NCBI RefSeq assembly: GCF_004798865.1
Contig: NW_025335568.1
Location: 56,891,868 to 56,955,867 of the forward strand
Direction of reading: 5' to 3'
Length of the DNA stretch: 64,000 bases
Source: Varanus komodoensis
Lineage: Eukaryota; Chordata; Lepidosauria; Squamata; Varanidae
Under the pieces are notes generated by a model that was not told where the DNA came from, ran no database searches, and worked only from the letters and a program-made list of their open reading frames with translations. Numbering within the stretch: the first letter of the stretch is position 1; every line of letters begins with the position of its first letter. This document shows, piece after piece, positions 32,818 through 42,617 of the stretch. A program made the position numbers and the translations under genes.

Positions 32818-33819
32818 CAGTGGTACCTTGGCTCACGAACGTAATCCGTTCCATGACTCTGGGTGTGACCCAAATTGGTTGTGACCCAAGTCAAATTTCC
32901 CCATAAGGTTCAATGTAAGTAAGGTTAATCCATTCTGTAAACATTTTTCTTTTATCAGAAAAATTTGAAACAAAGTGACGAAGAACAACAAAGTAACAAA
33001 GTACAGTAGAGAACACTAACCTAGGTGGGGGGGCGCTATTGTTTTGAGGGAGAGTCGCCCTCCATAAGGACACTGGGGAGATCTTTTTCGGGGTTTTCCT
33101 CTCTTCTTTGTCTCTTAGCTGCTGGGTCAATTTTGGTGAAAAATCTGTCTATAGTCACTTGTTTTTACCTGTCTTACATAACCCTCTGGAAATGAGAGAC
33201 CACGTTATTGTTCATCAGATTCAACACTCTGTTTGTTGCAGTTATGTTGGGGTGGTGCTTTTCAAAGAAATCCGGGCATGGGCACGCTTCTGCAGGAAAG
33301 ATGGGCGCAATCTCGGCCATCTCCTCCCCCCCCCCCCAACCAGCACAATCGCAGCCATCTCCCCACCCCCCAAGTGGGGAGATGGCCATGATCGCAGTTG
33401 CATTCGTGCAGGGAAGACGTGCGTGATCACGGGTGCGCTCCTGCAGGAAAGACGGGTGCAGCACAGCCGCGATCATGCATGTGTTCCCTGCATGAATGCA
33501 ACTACGATCGTGGCCATTTCCCCACTCGGGTGGAGGGGGGGCGATGGCCGCAATCATGCTGGTTGTGTTGGGGGGGTGGAGATGGCCCAGATTGGCCCGT
33601 TCCTGCAGGAGCGCGCCCATGATCATGCACGTCTTCCCTGCACAAATGCAACTGCGATCGTGGCCCTCTCATCGCTCATGGGGTGGGGGGGGGAGATGGC
33701 TGCGATCTTAGTCCCCACTCAAAGTGGAGTTCGCGACCCAGGTCAAAATTTTCATGAAATTTTTGTTTGTGACCCAATCTGGTTGTGAACCAAGGCATTC
33801 GTGAGCCGAGGTACCACTG
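32818..33819. mobile_element. Tc/mariner-superfamily non-autonomous element with internal hairpin (1.0 kb)
   Basis: The termini are inverted: 'cagtggtaccttggctcacg' at the left and the complement of 'cagtggtacctcggctcacg' at the right, with one mismatch in the first 22 bases. The left flank is TA and the right flank TT, fitting a decayed TA duplication. Subterminal 'ggttgtgacccaa' blocks are also inverted. The centre (about 33290-33710) is GC-rich, with arm 33381-33449 complementary to 33600-33665 at about 90% or better, and a further copy of the same module at 33444-33519. No transposase is present. Frames of 226 and 150 codons on opposite strands are products of these repeats. Confidence 0.85.
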
Positions 33820-33864
33820 TTCTTCCCTTTTCAACTAACTGGGACACTATGGTTAGTTTAAACT
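33820..33864. other. unassigned spacer
   Basis: Short flank. Confidence 0.4.
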
Positions 33865-34455
33865 GGGGGTATGCAACCTTCATTATCCTTGGGCCCTGCT
33901 ATAGGTACCACCAGTAAATGGCTGTCATGGTGAACGTATCATGGTATCTAATCACATAACGGCTGGCATGGGATCCTGGCTAGTCAAAGGATATTAGGGG
34001 AGAAAAGCAGTGGCACTAGAAGCTAGCAGTGAGGGGGGAATAGCAAGACAGAGGAAGTGAAAGGGTAAGTCCAGAAGTGTGTGGGGGAGAGAAAGAGTAA
34101 GATTAGAGGGGGAGAGATAGTAAGATGGAGGGTTAAAGGGGAGGGAAGGATCCAGGATAGAAGCTGGAAAGAAAGAGAAAAGAGAGAAATAGCGAGGCTA
34201 TGGACCAGGAGTAGGGAGTGGGAGACAGCAAAGGTGAAAGAACTGTGTGGGCAGATGATTGCACAGGACCAGGAAGAAACTCTTTCTGCCTGCCTGCCAA
34301 CAGCTCATCTTAAGCCTGTGCAGGGACAAGAAATGCCCTAATATTTGTCAAGGTTGGCATTAAACAAATGTTTGAAGGAGACAGAAAGGGGAGAGAAAGT
34401 GGCTGCTGTGGGAGGATCCAGTGAGCACCATGACACCTGTGGACTCCATGCTAGG
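33865..34455 (+). repeat. purine-rich dispersed repeat, possibly hAT-derived
   Basis: The left end 'gggggtatgcaaccttcatt' resembles a hAT start and the right end 'gcaccatgacacctgtggactccatgctaggaaccct' a hAT finish. The interior has repeated 'gaagctagcagtgagggggg', 'gagaaatagcgaggctat' type words in common with 28260-28712. Length and purine bias suggest internal expansion. Confidence 0.5.
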
Positions 34456-34459
34456 AACC

Positions 34460-34529
34460 CTTTATTCAAACTCTGGTTTGTCTAAACAAGCCAGGATCAA
34501 ATGTTGGATTCTGGTTTGTTTGAATAAAG
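34460..34529. repeat. 70-bp imperfect palindrome
   Basis: The outer arms ctttattcaaac (34460-34471) and gtttgaataaag (34518-34529) are perfect complements. Inner 'ctggtttgt'/'acaagccag' parts also pair. It is probably the core of an 'aaccatggtttg' type foldback repeat continuing to about 34680. Confidence 0.7.
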
Positions 34530-34849
34530 TATAATTTAAACTAATTATGCTCAACCTCGGTTAGTTAAAAATTTCAGTCTCTTTACAGCCACATAACATG
34601 GAATTGTGATTTAGGTTACAACTTAAATTAAGCCTGTGTATACTAAATGACACAATGTTTTAGTTTTGAGATGACTGAACCAAGACTTTTCAAATCAGAT
34701 GTAAATGATTTCAAGATCTGAATATAAATGTGTGAAGAAGAATAAAATCAGAAGTTTTAGATGTTACATGTTAATTATAGAGCCACTGAGAAATACTATA
34801 TTATCACAATACCTAACGGAATGTTCCTTCTGACTGCAATTTACCCATG
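34530..34849. other. unassigned, AT-rich, possible continuation of the foldback repeat
   Basis: Contains 'ggttagttaaaaatttcag' and 'gatttaggttacaacttaaat'. Nothing firm. Confidence 0.35.
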
Positions 34850-35270
34850 ACTGAACTCATCATCTGAGGTTTTCCTCCAAATGCCACTTCCAAAGGAGGC
34901 TTGTTTGGCAGTGACAAGGAAGGTGGCATTTATTGTGGGAGCCCCCAAATTATGGAATGATCACCAGAAATTTGATTGCCAAGTGTACTAACTGTATAAT
35001 TCCAGGTTAACACTGCCTTCTTTGCAAAGGTGTTTACATGGAGATACATATTGGTTGTGGGGAGTATTTTCAGTTGCTTTTAGCCAGCCTAGTGGTATAG
35101 ACTTTTCTTTGTTGTTTAAATTATTAAAATCTGGTTTGAATTTTGAATTTTTAATAAAAATTTACGATGTCTTTACTGTTATTTAAATTGTATTTTATTA
35201 TTCTCTATTAACTGTTGTACACTGCCTCGAGAACTTCGGCTCTTGGGTGGTATAGAAATAAAATAAAACA
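34850..35270 (+). mobile_element. old L2-type LINE 3' fragment
   Basis: A decayed C-terminal block (including 'gggagcccccaaattatggaatga', like VAPHLWN) is followed by an AT-rich UTR and the tail 'tacactgcctcgagaacttcggctcttgggtggtatagaaataaaataaaa' (about 35217-35270). Confidence 0.7.
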
Positions 35271-35919
35271 CACACATCTATTATTTGATAGAAAGAAACA
35301 CCAATTGGTGAATGTTAAGTGAGTGCAGGGGGAGGAAGCAAAGCGTTTTAAGATATACAATTCCTATCATCTGTGAATATTATAGAACTTACATTGAATT
35401 GGTGACTTGTGGGCCTTTTAGTCTATTTTATCAATGGGAAGTCTGATCAGATGCTGAATTTCTAGGACCAGCTTAACAGTTACAAAAAAATCAGTTTAGA
35501 AGATCAGTGGGAAGTCTGATCTTCTAGGAGAGCAATTAGAAAAGTCCTACCTAATTAGGATGGGGAAAAAGTGGAATTAGTTATGATAAAATGGAGGATG
35601 GTGTGGTGTTTATTTTGTGGAGCCACTTGGCTCAATTAACATGCTGTGCAACCATACTGGTGTTTATTTGGAAGCAGGATTGACTATTTTCAGTCGGGTT
35701 TACCGCCAGGCAAGCATATGTAAGTGTGTATAAGTTTTCAGCTTTTATATAAGGGTTTTACAAATGTGCTATTGTTATAAATAAAATAATAACCACCATT
35801 CCAGCAGGAAGGTGATGAGTGAGATAAGAGGCGAGGCAGGGCCATTCCACCAACCTGCTGAAAGACTACTTAATTTTTTCCTCTTCTTGTTTCGTCCTGT
35901 TTTCCTTGTGAGTCATTCC
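35271..35919. other. unassigned
   Basis: A local direct repeat of 'gggaagtctgatc' occurs at 35436 and 35508. Otherwise nothing recognised. Confidence 0.4.
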
Positions 35920-36036
35920 TTTTTAGATTATAAGCCTGTAGGTAGGAACTGTCTTGTTTTATTGATTGAACAGAAGCTGCTCCGGGAACTTCTCAGCTTA
36001 GGAGCAGGATAAAAATACTTAAAATACATAAATAAA
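35920..36036 (+). mobile_element. retroelement 3' tail ('tagattataagcctgtaggt' type)
   Basis: The sequence 'agattataagcctgtaggtaggaactgtcttgt...agcaggataaaaatacttaaaatacataaataaa' is a LINE- or SINE-like 3' end with an AAATA tail. Family not assigned. Confidence 0.55.
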
Positions 36037-36509
36037 GTTAGATATCCTGTTGCCTTTCCAGCATGTCTTTCCAGGATTCTTTCTCCGCAGGGAATCCTTG
36101 AATGTACAGATTTTACAATGTGGTCTGTTACCGACTGCATTCATGGGAGACCAGGTATCTCAGTGTACTTCCTGAAGACCTGTGTAATGGAGGAAAATTT
36201 CTCAAGTGGTGGCAGCAGCCTAGACTCTGAGAGGAAGTATCCTAAGTGCCCATGAGCATTTTGCCTATTCTTGTGTTCTGGTACGTTGCACTGTCATGTC
36301 TTCTAGGACACATGCCCAGAATGGCAAATCTAGCTGAAAAACAGAGGAAGCAATGGCGCAGATGAACTGCCATGAACTTGGTGCCAATAAACAGTGATTT
36401 ATCAGCACAAGACAAAGCAGTGTGCCCATCTGCTCCCCATTCCCCTTGTGTGCTCAGTTTCCATGTTTCTATTTTGTTTTTTAAACCTCAGGGTCCTGTG
36501 GTATCAGGA
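36037..36509. other. unassigned
   Basis: Nothing recognised. Confidence 0.4.
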
Positions 36510-36670
36510 TTGTTCGTTTGTTTGTTGTTTAGTCGCAAAGTCGTGCCCGACCCAACATGACCCAACATGGACAACATTCCTCCGGGCCTTCCTGTCCTCC
36601 ACCATCCCCTGAAGTCCACCCAAGCTCACACCCACTGCTCCAGTGATTCCATCTAGCCACCTCATCCTGT
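36510..36670 (-). mobile_element. BovB (RTE-clade) LINE 3' fragment
   Basis: The plus strand reads 'ttgttgtttagtcgcaaagtcgtgcccgacccaacatgac', 'cattcctccgggccttcctgtcctccaccatcccctgaagtccacccaagctcac', 'cagtgattccatctagccacctcatcctgtgg'. This follows the BovB 3' end in reverse, the same block order known from ruminant and squamate BovB. A Sauria-type SINE, whose tail derives from BovB, is the alternative, but no tRNA-like head is seen. Confidence 0.8.
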
Positions 36671-37369
36671 GGTGATATCAGGATACCATGGTTTAATCTC
36701 TGTTTACAAAACCATGCTTGAACCCATGATCCAGTCCATAGTTTCTGTCTCTGGAACAGGGTATCTGAAATACAGAGTGACTGTCCACTCATCTCCTCGC
36801 GTTCACTCATGTCAAGCACTGCTTTTATGATAAAGACACTGATTTGCCAAAAAAGATATACATGCTTTTTTAATCTTTTTTATAAATTTTATAAAATGCT
36901 TATACATGCTTATGTTATTTTGTTCTAAAATAAGTATTTGCCTTTTTATAAAGCTGTTTTGATTTTTACTTATGAAATATATACTTGGAAAAACATTCTT
37001 CTGAAGATCCTAGGCACTGGAGTTTAGTCTCTTCCCTAATATATTAGAAACATGTGTTCATCTGTATAGTGTGCCATCATACCTAACCACTGATGTGTCA
37101 GGTAATGAAGGAACACGAGGCTGTCATTTCGCATTTTAGGTTAAACTTATCAATTTGATCTCAGGGAGCTTGTCATCAAAGCTAATAGGAAAAAATGTTC
37201 CCAACATGTAGCCAACACCCAGCATATCCTGATACCTATCTTAGTCAATCAGCTGGTGAGACGAACCATCTTCACACAGAAATCTATATGTCAGGGACAA
37301 GAGTTATTGCTAAAGCTTTCTCATTGTCATACCTGCTTTCTGTGTTTTTCACACTTTCACACTGAGAAC
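36671..37369. other. unassigned; possible foldback repeat at 36680-36800
   Basis: The sequence 'ggataccatggtttaatctctgtttacaaaaccatgcttgaaccc' resembles the 'aaccatggttt' foldback family. The rest is AT-rich and unrecognised. Confidence 0.4.
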
Positions 37370-37560
37370 CAGCGGTGTGGTGATTAAAGTGCTGGGCTGG
37401 CGATCTGGGACCTAGTTCTCACTTGGGTGTGAAGGCCACTGGGTGACTCAGCCTAACCTGCTTCACAGGGTGTGGTTGTGAGGATAAAATGGAACTATGT
37501 AAGTCACTTTGGGTTCCTCACTAATGGGAGAACGGTGGGCTATAAATGCAATGTAATAAC
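37370..37560 (+). repeat. tRNA-derived SINE, family A
   Basis: The head 'cggtgtggtgattaaagtgctgggctggcgatctgggacctagttctcac' (A- and B-box-like parts) is followed by 'ccactgggtgactcagcctaacctgcttcacagggtgtggttgtgaggataaaatgg' and the end 'ggtgggctataaatgcaatgtaataac'. Confidence 0.85.
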
Positions 37561-40103
37561 ATGAAACTATTGTTTTCCTGTCCGGGAAGGACTTCCATCG
37601 GCAGACCGAAGTAGTACAGACCAGAAGCCAGTTTTGCAATGTGATGTGTTGTTTGTCTAGACGAAGTCTGAATTTATTGCTGTTAGTGAACTCAAATGCT
37701 TTGGGTAATGCATTCTTTTCCTTCACTTAGTTATCTGGATAAATGCTGTAGCTTCTGTAAGGCAATTTTCATTAGAAAGTCTTCAATAATAAGGGAAATG
37801 AAATTCTATACAAGCTTTTGTTACATCCACGTTTACTTGATCCAGCAGTGGAAAACCTCTAGGCCCAGGCCGACATCCTTACTCTCCTAATTCCCCCGTG
37901 TCAAATAGACCACAAATGACCTGTCCCTTCTTCACCAAGCTCCTTGGATGTCCTGCTAGTTGTAGGGATGCGGGGAAGAGGTTTGCTTTTTTTCTGCCGC
38001 CAGCTCAGAAAGTAAGAAGACTGGAAGAGTACTGTCCCTCTTCCACTAGCCTATGCACTTGCCTTGCATGGATGTCCTGGTCACTTGTGGTGCCCAGGCC
38101 AGTGGTTAAACACAAGGCTGCCCTATAGAAGCCTGGTTTCATTATTGGTTTCATTATTGGTCATGATAACTCTGTGTTATCACCACCAGGGTCTTTGAAA
38201 AGCTATTGGGCTTTAATCAGCATAGGAATGCTTCTCCTCATGCTTTTCATGTTTGACCTTCGTGAACACATGAAGTTCTCATGGGAAATGGCAAGAGGAC
38301 AGGGAATGGAGAAACAGCCTTCATCAAGGGCCACATTAAATTTCAGAGAAACTCTGTCTTTGAATGTGGGAGAAAGTAACATTGACAGATTCATCCCTCC
38401 CCAGGATGGAGTTGTGGAGAGGCTGGAGGTCAAATGACAAGTTTGCACATGAGATAGTGTGGGAGAGGGCGCCTCCTCCATGGTCTGTTGCGTCCAGTTG
38501 CTCAGACTCTTGGTCTAACCTAGAAGGTAGGTTTTGTTTTTGTTTTAATAGAGCCCTGCACATTTTCATTGGTTTTTACAGTCAGGTGATTATCTCCAGG
38601 TTGTTGCGTCAGCTGACAGTACTCAAGCCAGTCTTGCATCCTAAAACAAGGATGCGCACACTTATGACTGCAGGGTCTACTTTTTTTTCTTTAGAACCCC
38701 AAGGTCTTCTGACTGGGCCTAGATAAAAAAGACATCCACCTACACTTAAGGAATTTGAGCCCAGGAAATTATTTTGAGCTCTAGAACTGAATGAAGTCCA
38801 CAATAATTCCATACAAAAACCCACTCCTGATTTCTCCACATGTTCTTCATTTCAGCAGTATAATTTGGAGGGATGAAGATATTCTGTTGCTGTTATTGTC
38901 AAACAGTTGAGAGAGAAATCCTCACCAGTCTACTACAAATGGCTCCGTAATCTACCACCAGATTCAGATCTAGCTGTGGCCCACCTGTGGCCCAGAGGAC
39001 ACACTTGAGACATTGTCTTATTTGCTGTTCACTGTCCCTGACTATCGCTATCACAGGGACGTAAGATACTGAAGGGTAATTGCTGGGGTTACCTTCTTCA
39101 AGACCAGTCTTGGTTCATATTTGTCCAACTTGGAATCTCCAGTGCTGTGACATAGTGATAAGTTTTGCAAAGCAGGCAATCATTCTGACAGTTCTCAGAG
39201 TTTGAAGAGAGTCTGGTATTGCAAGGAGTTTGTTGATCCATATCAGCCAACTGGTTCTAGGGGGGTTTCTCTCCAGCAGGAGTACATCTTTGGTCCTGGG
39301 TCTTAATTGACCATTCAGTACCCTGTCACCCCAAGATACTTTATGTCATACCATGGAACAGAAAAAATCCATTGTTGCTGGAACAATCCATTTCACCCCT
39401 ACCTTCAGCAAGTGAACAGGACATTCCCTCTGAGGGGGGCGGCACTCTGTCCCGGCGAATGAAAAAGGGCTGGGGCCGCTGCACACATGTGAGAAGACGG
39501 CTGTGGAGCTCTGTGGGGAGCAGGCCTCCAGAGGAATGGAGGAGGCCTTCTGTGAACAGGCAGCCGTTGTGGCAGTGAAAGCAAAAGACAAGTTAATGAT
39601 CAGGCCGTTCAGTGCTTATTCTTCTTGGCATGTTGGTCACTAGGAATCTCTAGGTTAATCCTTTTCATTTAGGTACAGATGTGAGGAATTTGAAGTCTCC
39701 AGTGCAGTGTCTGGCTAGCTAAATTGGAGCTGACAGGAGACCTAGTAACCCTGACCGCTCTTTTCTGGTTAGCAGCAGAGGGAAATTTCTGCCTTAGTTT
39801 GACAGACTCTTGATAGTGCAGCTTTGCTTTTGTGGATTTGGTACTTCGGTGCGAGAGAGAGAGAGAGAGACAGAGAGACAGAGAGAGAGGCGTGACGGGC
39901 TGCCGTGTGTCCTTTATCCACATGTCTGTTTTCTCCCACATAAAGTGGGGGTGAGATGGGATCTGTTTTTTACATGCAAAAGATTACATGGGGGGAGCAA
40001 AACCCTCCCCTCCTGTTTCCCCTACTACAGGCTGTGATTTTCATCCATTTTCTCTTGGTTTGGCTCACTTCCAGCATCAGAGCTGAGCTGAGAGAAAAGG
40101 GCT
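37561..40103. other. unassigned; (GA)n-rich tract at 39851-39890
   Basis: About 2.5 kb in which I recognise no gene or repeat apart from the GA/CAGA purine tract. The 120-codon frame starting at 38364 is overlapped on the other strand and has no domain. Confidence 0.4.
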
Positions 40104-40299
40104 TAAGAACATAAGAACAGCTCTGCCAGATCAGAGCGAGGGTCCGTCTAGCCAGCATTCTGCACATGCTGTGGCCAACCAGCTGCCCATGGAAAACCCA
40201 CAAGCAGGACAGGACTGCAACGCCCCCTCTGACCTGTGTTCCCCTGCAACTGGAATATATAGGCCTCCTGCCTCTGAGATTGGAAGCAGCAGAGAGCCA
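40104..40299 (+). repeat. dispersed reptile repeat R1, better copy
   Basis: The sequence 'gggcttaagaacataagaacagctctgccagatcagagcgagggtccgtctagccagcattctgc' is followed by 'ggccaaccagctgcccatggaaaacccacaagcaggac' and 'gcaactggaatatataggcctcctgcctctgagattggaagcagcagagagccatc'. The same order is found at 15290. It ends where the SINE at 40300 starts. Confidence 0.75.
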
Positions 40300-40480
40300 T
40301 CAGAACAAGTGGTCATCGACAGCCTTCTCCTCCATGGATTTGCACGCAGAAGGTCTCAGGTTCATTCCCTGGCAAATCCAGCTCACAGGCTTAGGTTACA
40401 TACGATGGGAACCTCACCTGAGATCTTGAAGAGCAGCTGCCAGGCACTCAGTCCATCCTTCCCCAGCCTGGTAAAGCATT
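40300..40480 (+). repeat. tRNA-derived SINE, family B
   Basis: The tRNA-like part includes 'catggatttgcacgcagaaggtctcaggttcattccctggcaaatccagctcac', with a clear B-box (ggttcattccc). It is followed by 'cacctgagatcttgaagagcagctgccaggcactcag', the family-B body. Confidence 0.85.
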
Positions 40481-40499
40481 CAGGATGCAACTGGAAAGC

Positions 40500-40596
40500 C
40501 ATTTGAGAGGGATGGTCTAATGTGGAGTCCTGCACGAAGCAAGTGGTTGGACCCAATGGCCCTCTACCTTCTTCCAACTCTATGGTGCTTTTTTCC
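40500..40596 (+). mobile_element. CR1 LINE extreme 3' end
   Basis: The sequence 'gatggtctaatgtggagtcctgcacgaagcaagtggttggacccaatggccctctaccttcttccaactctatggtgc' follows the CR1 terminal consensus ('ggttggactcgatggcc...cccttccaactctatgattc'). Confidence 0.8.
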
Positions 40597-40619
40597 TTTT
40601 TAGTACAGTTTCCAGTATT

Positions 40620-40720
40620 ACTGATCATTGGCCATGCAGGGCAGTGGCTGGTGGGAGTTGAAGTCCAAAACATCTGGTAGTCACCTGGTTGGGGAAGGTT
40701 GCAGTAGATCAGGGATGTCA
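40620..40720. repeat. short palindromic repeat, 'gggagttgaagtccaaaaca' family
   Basis: The sequence 'attggccatgcagggcagtggctggtgggagttgaagtccaaaacatctggtagtcacctggttgggg' is the right half of the foldback family listed at 5591. Confidence 0.7.
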
Positions 40721-41078
40721 CACATCAAGTCCTTGGGAAACAGAGCATACCCAGAGACCACAGATGGCCACAACCCGTTCCTTCTACCACTGATTGTTTG
40801 GCTTTTGGGCAGCTTTTTTCCTCCTATTTTGAAAGATGAAGTGCATCTCTTTTAGATTAATGACTGGCCGTAAGCATTTTATCCCCAAATATGCAGGCCA
40901 TATTGGTATTTTTGGCCTCACCATCTGCAGGAATGTATGATTGTACCTAAGAACTTCTCCAAAATTTAATCCAGCTCCTGGGCTGAAAGAGTTTCTTTAT
41001 CCCTACTGTCAATGATACTGCATTAAACAGACAAATAGTATGACCCAGTGTCTCAATTCAGATAGAAGGGCAATGGCT
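40721..41078. other. unassigned
   Basis: Nothing recognised. Confidence 0.4.
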
Positions 41079-41265
41079 GGGTTCAGACAACACAGTAACC
41101 CACATTCAGAGGTTAAGTATGGGTTGAGGGGTTTGTTAGCCATGAACAGCCCATGAAGAAACTCATGGTTTGTTACTGAATTGGGCAATTCAGTTTTTTC
41201 ACGGTTTGTTAGGGTTCGGATGATGTGAGTGTAACAAATGGTTTGCTCTAAGTTCTTTAGTACTC
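41079..41265. repeat. 'gggttcagacaacac' repeat with 'ggtttgtta' motifs
   Basis: It starts 'tgggttcagacaacacagtaacccac' and ends 'tagggttcggatgatgtgagtg', with 'atggtttgttac' and 'cggtttgttagg' between. It resembles a short reptile foldback repeat. Class not determined. Confidence 0.5.
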
Positions 41266-42039
41266 AATTGTGACAAAATGGGGATGCGCGCACCTGGATT
41301 GTCACGTCTGACAAGCAAGCCACCCACCCGCAGTAATACAAGCACTAAAGGCCATTCTGCTCTTTGGCAACACACATACAGATGTCTAACAATGAATCTT
41401 TCTGTGTGAAAAGCACGGCGCCGGGAATGTGTGCATTCTTGCATTTATCAGGGAGAGGCCACAACTAAGGGTGTGCAAGGAGCCTGCCTGGGGTTGAGAA
41501 TCAGTCCAATTCCAGGAATTGGCTCCCTGATCTCTGCTCTGCTTTGCAGAGACCCAGAGTCTGAGTACCTGGCAAGTGAGCCCCGCGTTTTCAGGGTGCT
41601 TGCTTGGAATGGAGCCCCACGTGCTCAGCCCAAGTGCATGCCAGGAGTGGCTGCTCAGACGGTAACTTCTCCCCACACTGAAGAAGGCTGGTTGTGGGGT
41701 TTTCTCCAGGAAAGCAGCCCCCCTGTGCATCGCAGTACCCGCTGATGCACCCGTGCAGCAACCCCCGAAGCAGCTGCTCCTCATACTAAAGACAGCTGGT
41801 TGTGGGGCACTCGGATGTGGGGGGCCACCAGGAAAGCAGCCCCCCCACCACCACCACGCAAGCAGTGTCCCTCTTCTGTGCAGTGGCCTTTTGAGCTGAT
41901 GTGGAAGAAAGTTGCCAGTTGTGCAGTAGGGCTGTGAAGGCATTCACAGACTTCTTGGCTAGCTCTGGAAGACCGGACAAAGCACAGGAGGAAGCCCATG
42001 AATGAAGGGACAGATTCTGACAGGGTTTGTCTGGACCCA
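41266..42039. other. unassigned, GC-richer
   Basis: A 185-codon minus-strand frame (41943-41386) and overlapping plus-strand frames occur but show no domain. Similar phrases 'ggctggttgtgggg' occur at 41687 and 41798 together with 'ccaggaaagcagcccccc' at 41707 and 41828, a local duplication of about 120-bp spacing. Confidence 0.4.
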
Positions 42040-42225
42040 AGCCATAGCTCAGAGGGAACATGCATGCTTTGAGTGTAAATGCCCCCAGCTGCAGTCCCAG
42101 AAATCTCTGGGTAAATGACCATCAGCCTTTTGGACTGGGAAAGGCCTTTGCAGCTTCCAGGAAAATAATCAGCACTGGTCTAAATGGACTAATGGTGTGA
42201 GCTTAGTATAAGGCAGCAGTGTATG
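42040..42225 (+). repeat. tRNA-derived SINE, family B, near full-length
   Basis: The A-box region is 'agccatagctcagagggaacatgcatgctttgagtg', then a decayed B-box region 'gctgcagtcccagaaatctctgg'. The body 'ctgggaaaggcctttgcagc' and the end 'tggtctaaatggactaatggtgtgagcttagtataaggcagc' match the family. It abuts the Tigger-like element. Confidence 0.85.
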
Positions 42226-42617
42226 CAGGCATTCCCTGGGTTACAAATGAGTTCCATTCCTGAGGAAATGGAAATTCCTCTTTAAGTTGAATTTGTGTGT
42301 AAGTTGGATCACATATAGTCAGCCCTCCACATTTGTGGGAGTTGGGGGCACAGGACACCCATGAAAGTGGAAAAACCACAACTATTTCTAGTCCCCCACC
42401 AACTGACCATGGCCTCCTCTTTGCAGCATGGAAAAGCTGGAGGGATTTCCCTCTCTGAATAGGCAAGCAGGAAGGCATGCTTTGGAGGCCTCCCTCTCTC
42501 CCCTTTGACTTCCTCTGTGATAATTTCCTAAAGTAATTTTTTTAAAAAATTAATAGTCTTTATGGGAGTTCATTGGGCTGTTTGTAATTTGGATGTTCAT
42601 AACTCGGGGACTGCCTG
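42226..42617. mobile_element. Tigger-like (Tc/mariner superfamily) MITE, 392 bp
   Basis: The inverted ends are 'caggcattccctgggttaca' and the complement of 'caggcagtccccgagttatg', 17 of 22 matching. TA follows the right end (42618-42619), and the left flank is TATG. About 42316-42395, 'tagtcagccctccacatttgtggg...gtggaaaaaccac' looks like part of a second Tigger-type end, suggesting nesting. No transposase. Confidence 0.75.

Noticed and set aside
33108-33788. 226-codon plus-strand frame as a novel gene
   Set aside because: It spans the internal inverted modules of a TIR-bounded DNA element. The opposite strand gives the same peptide words, which shows repeat origin.
41386-41943. 185-codon minus frame as a gene
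   Set aside because: No domain, tryptophan/glycine-rich from a GC-rich patch, and overlapping frames on both strands.
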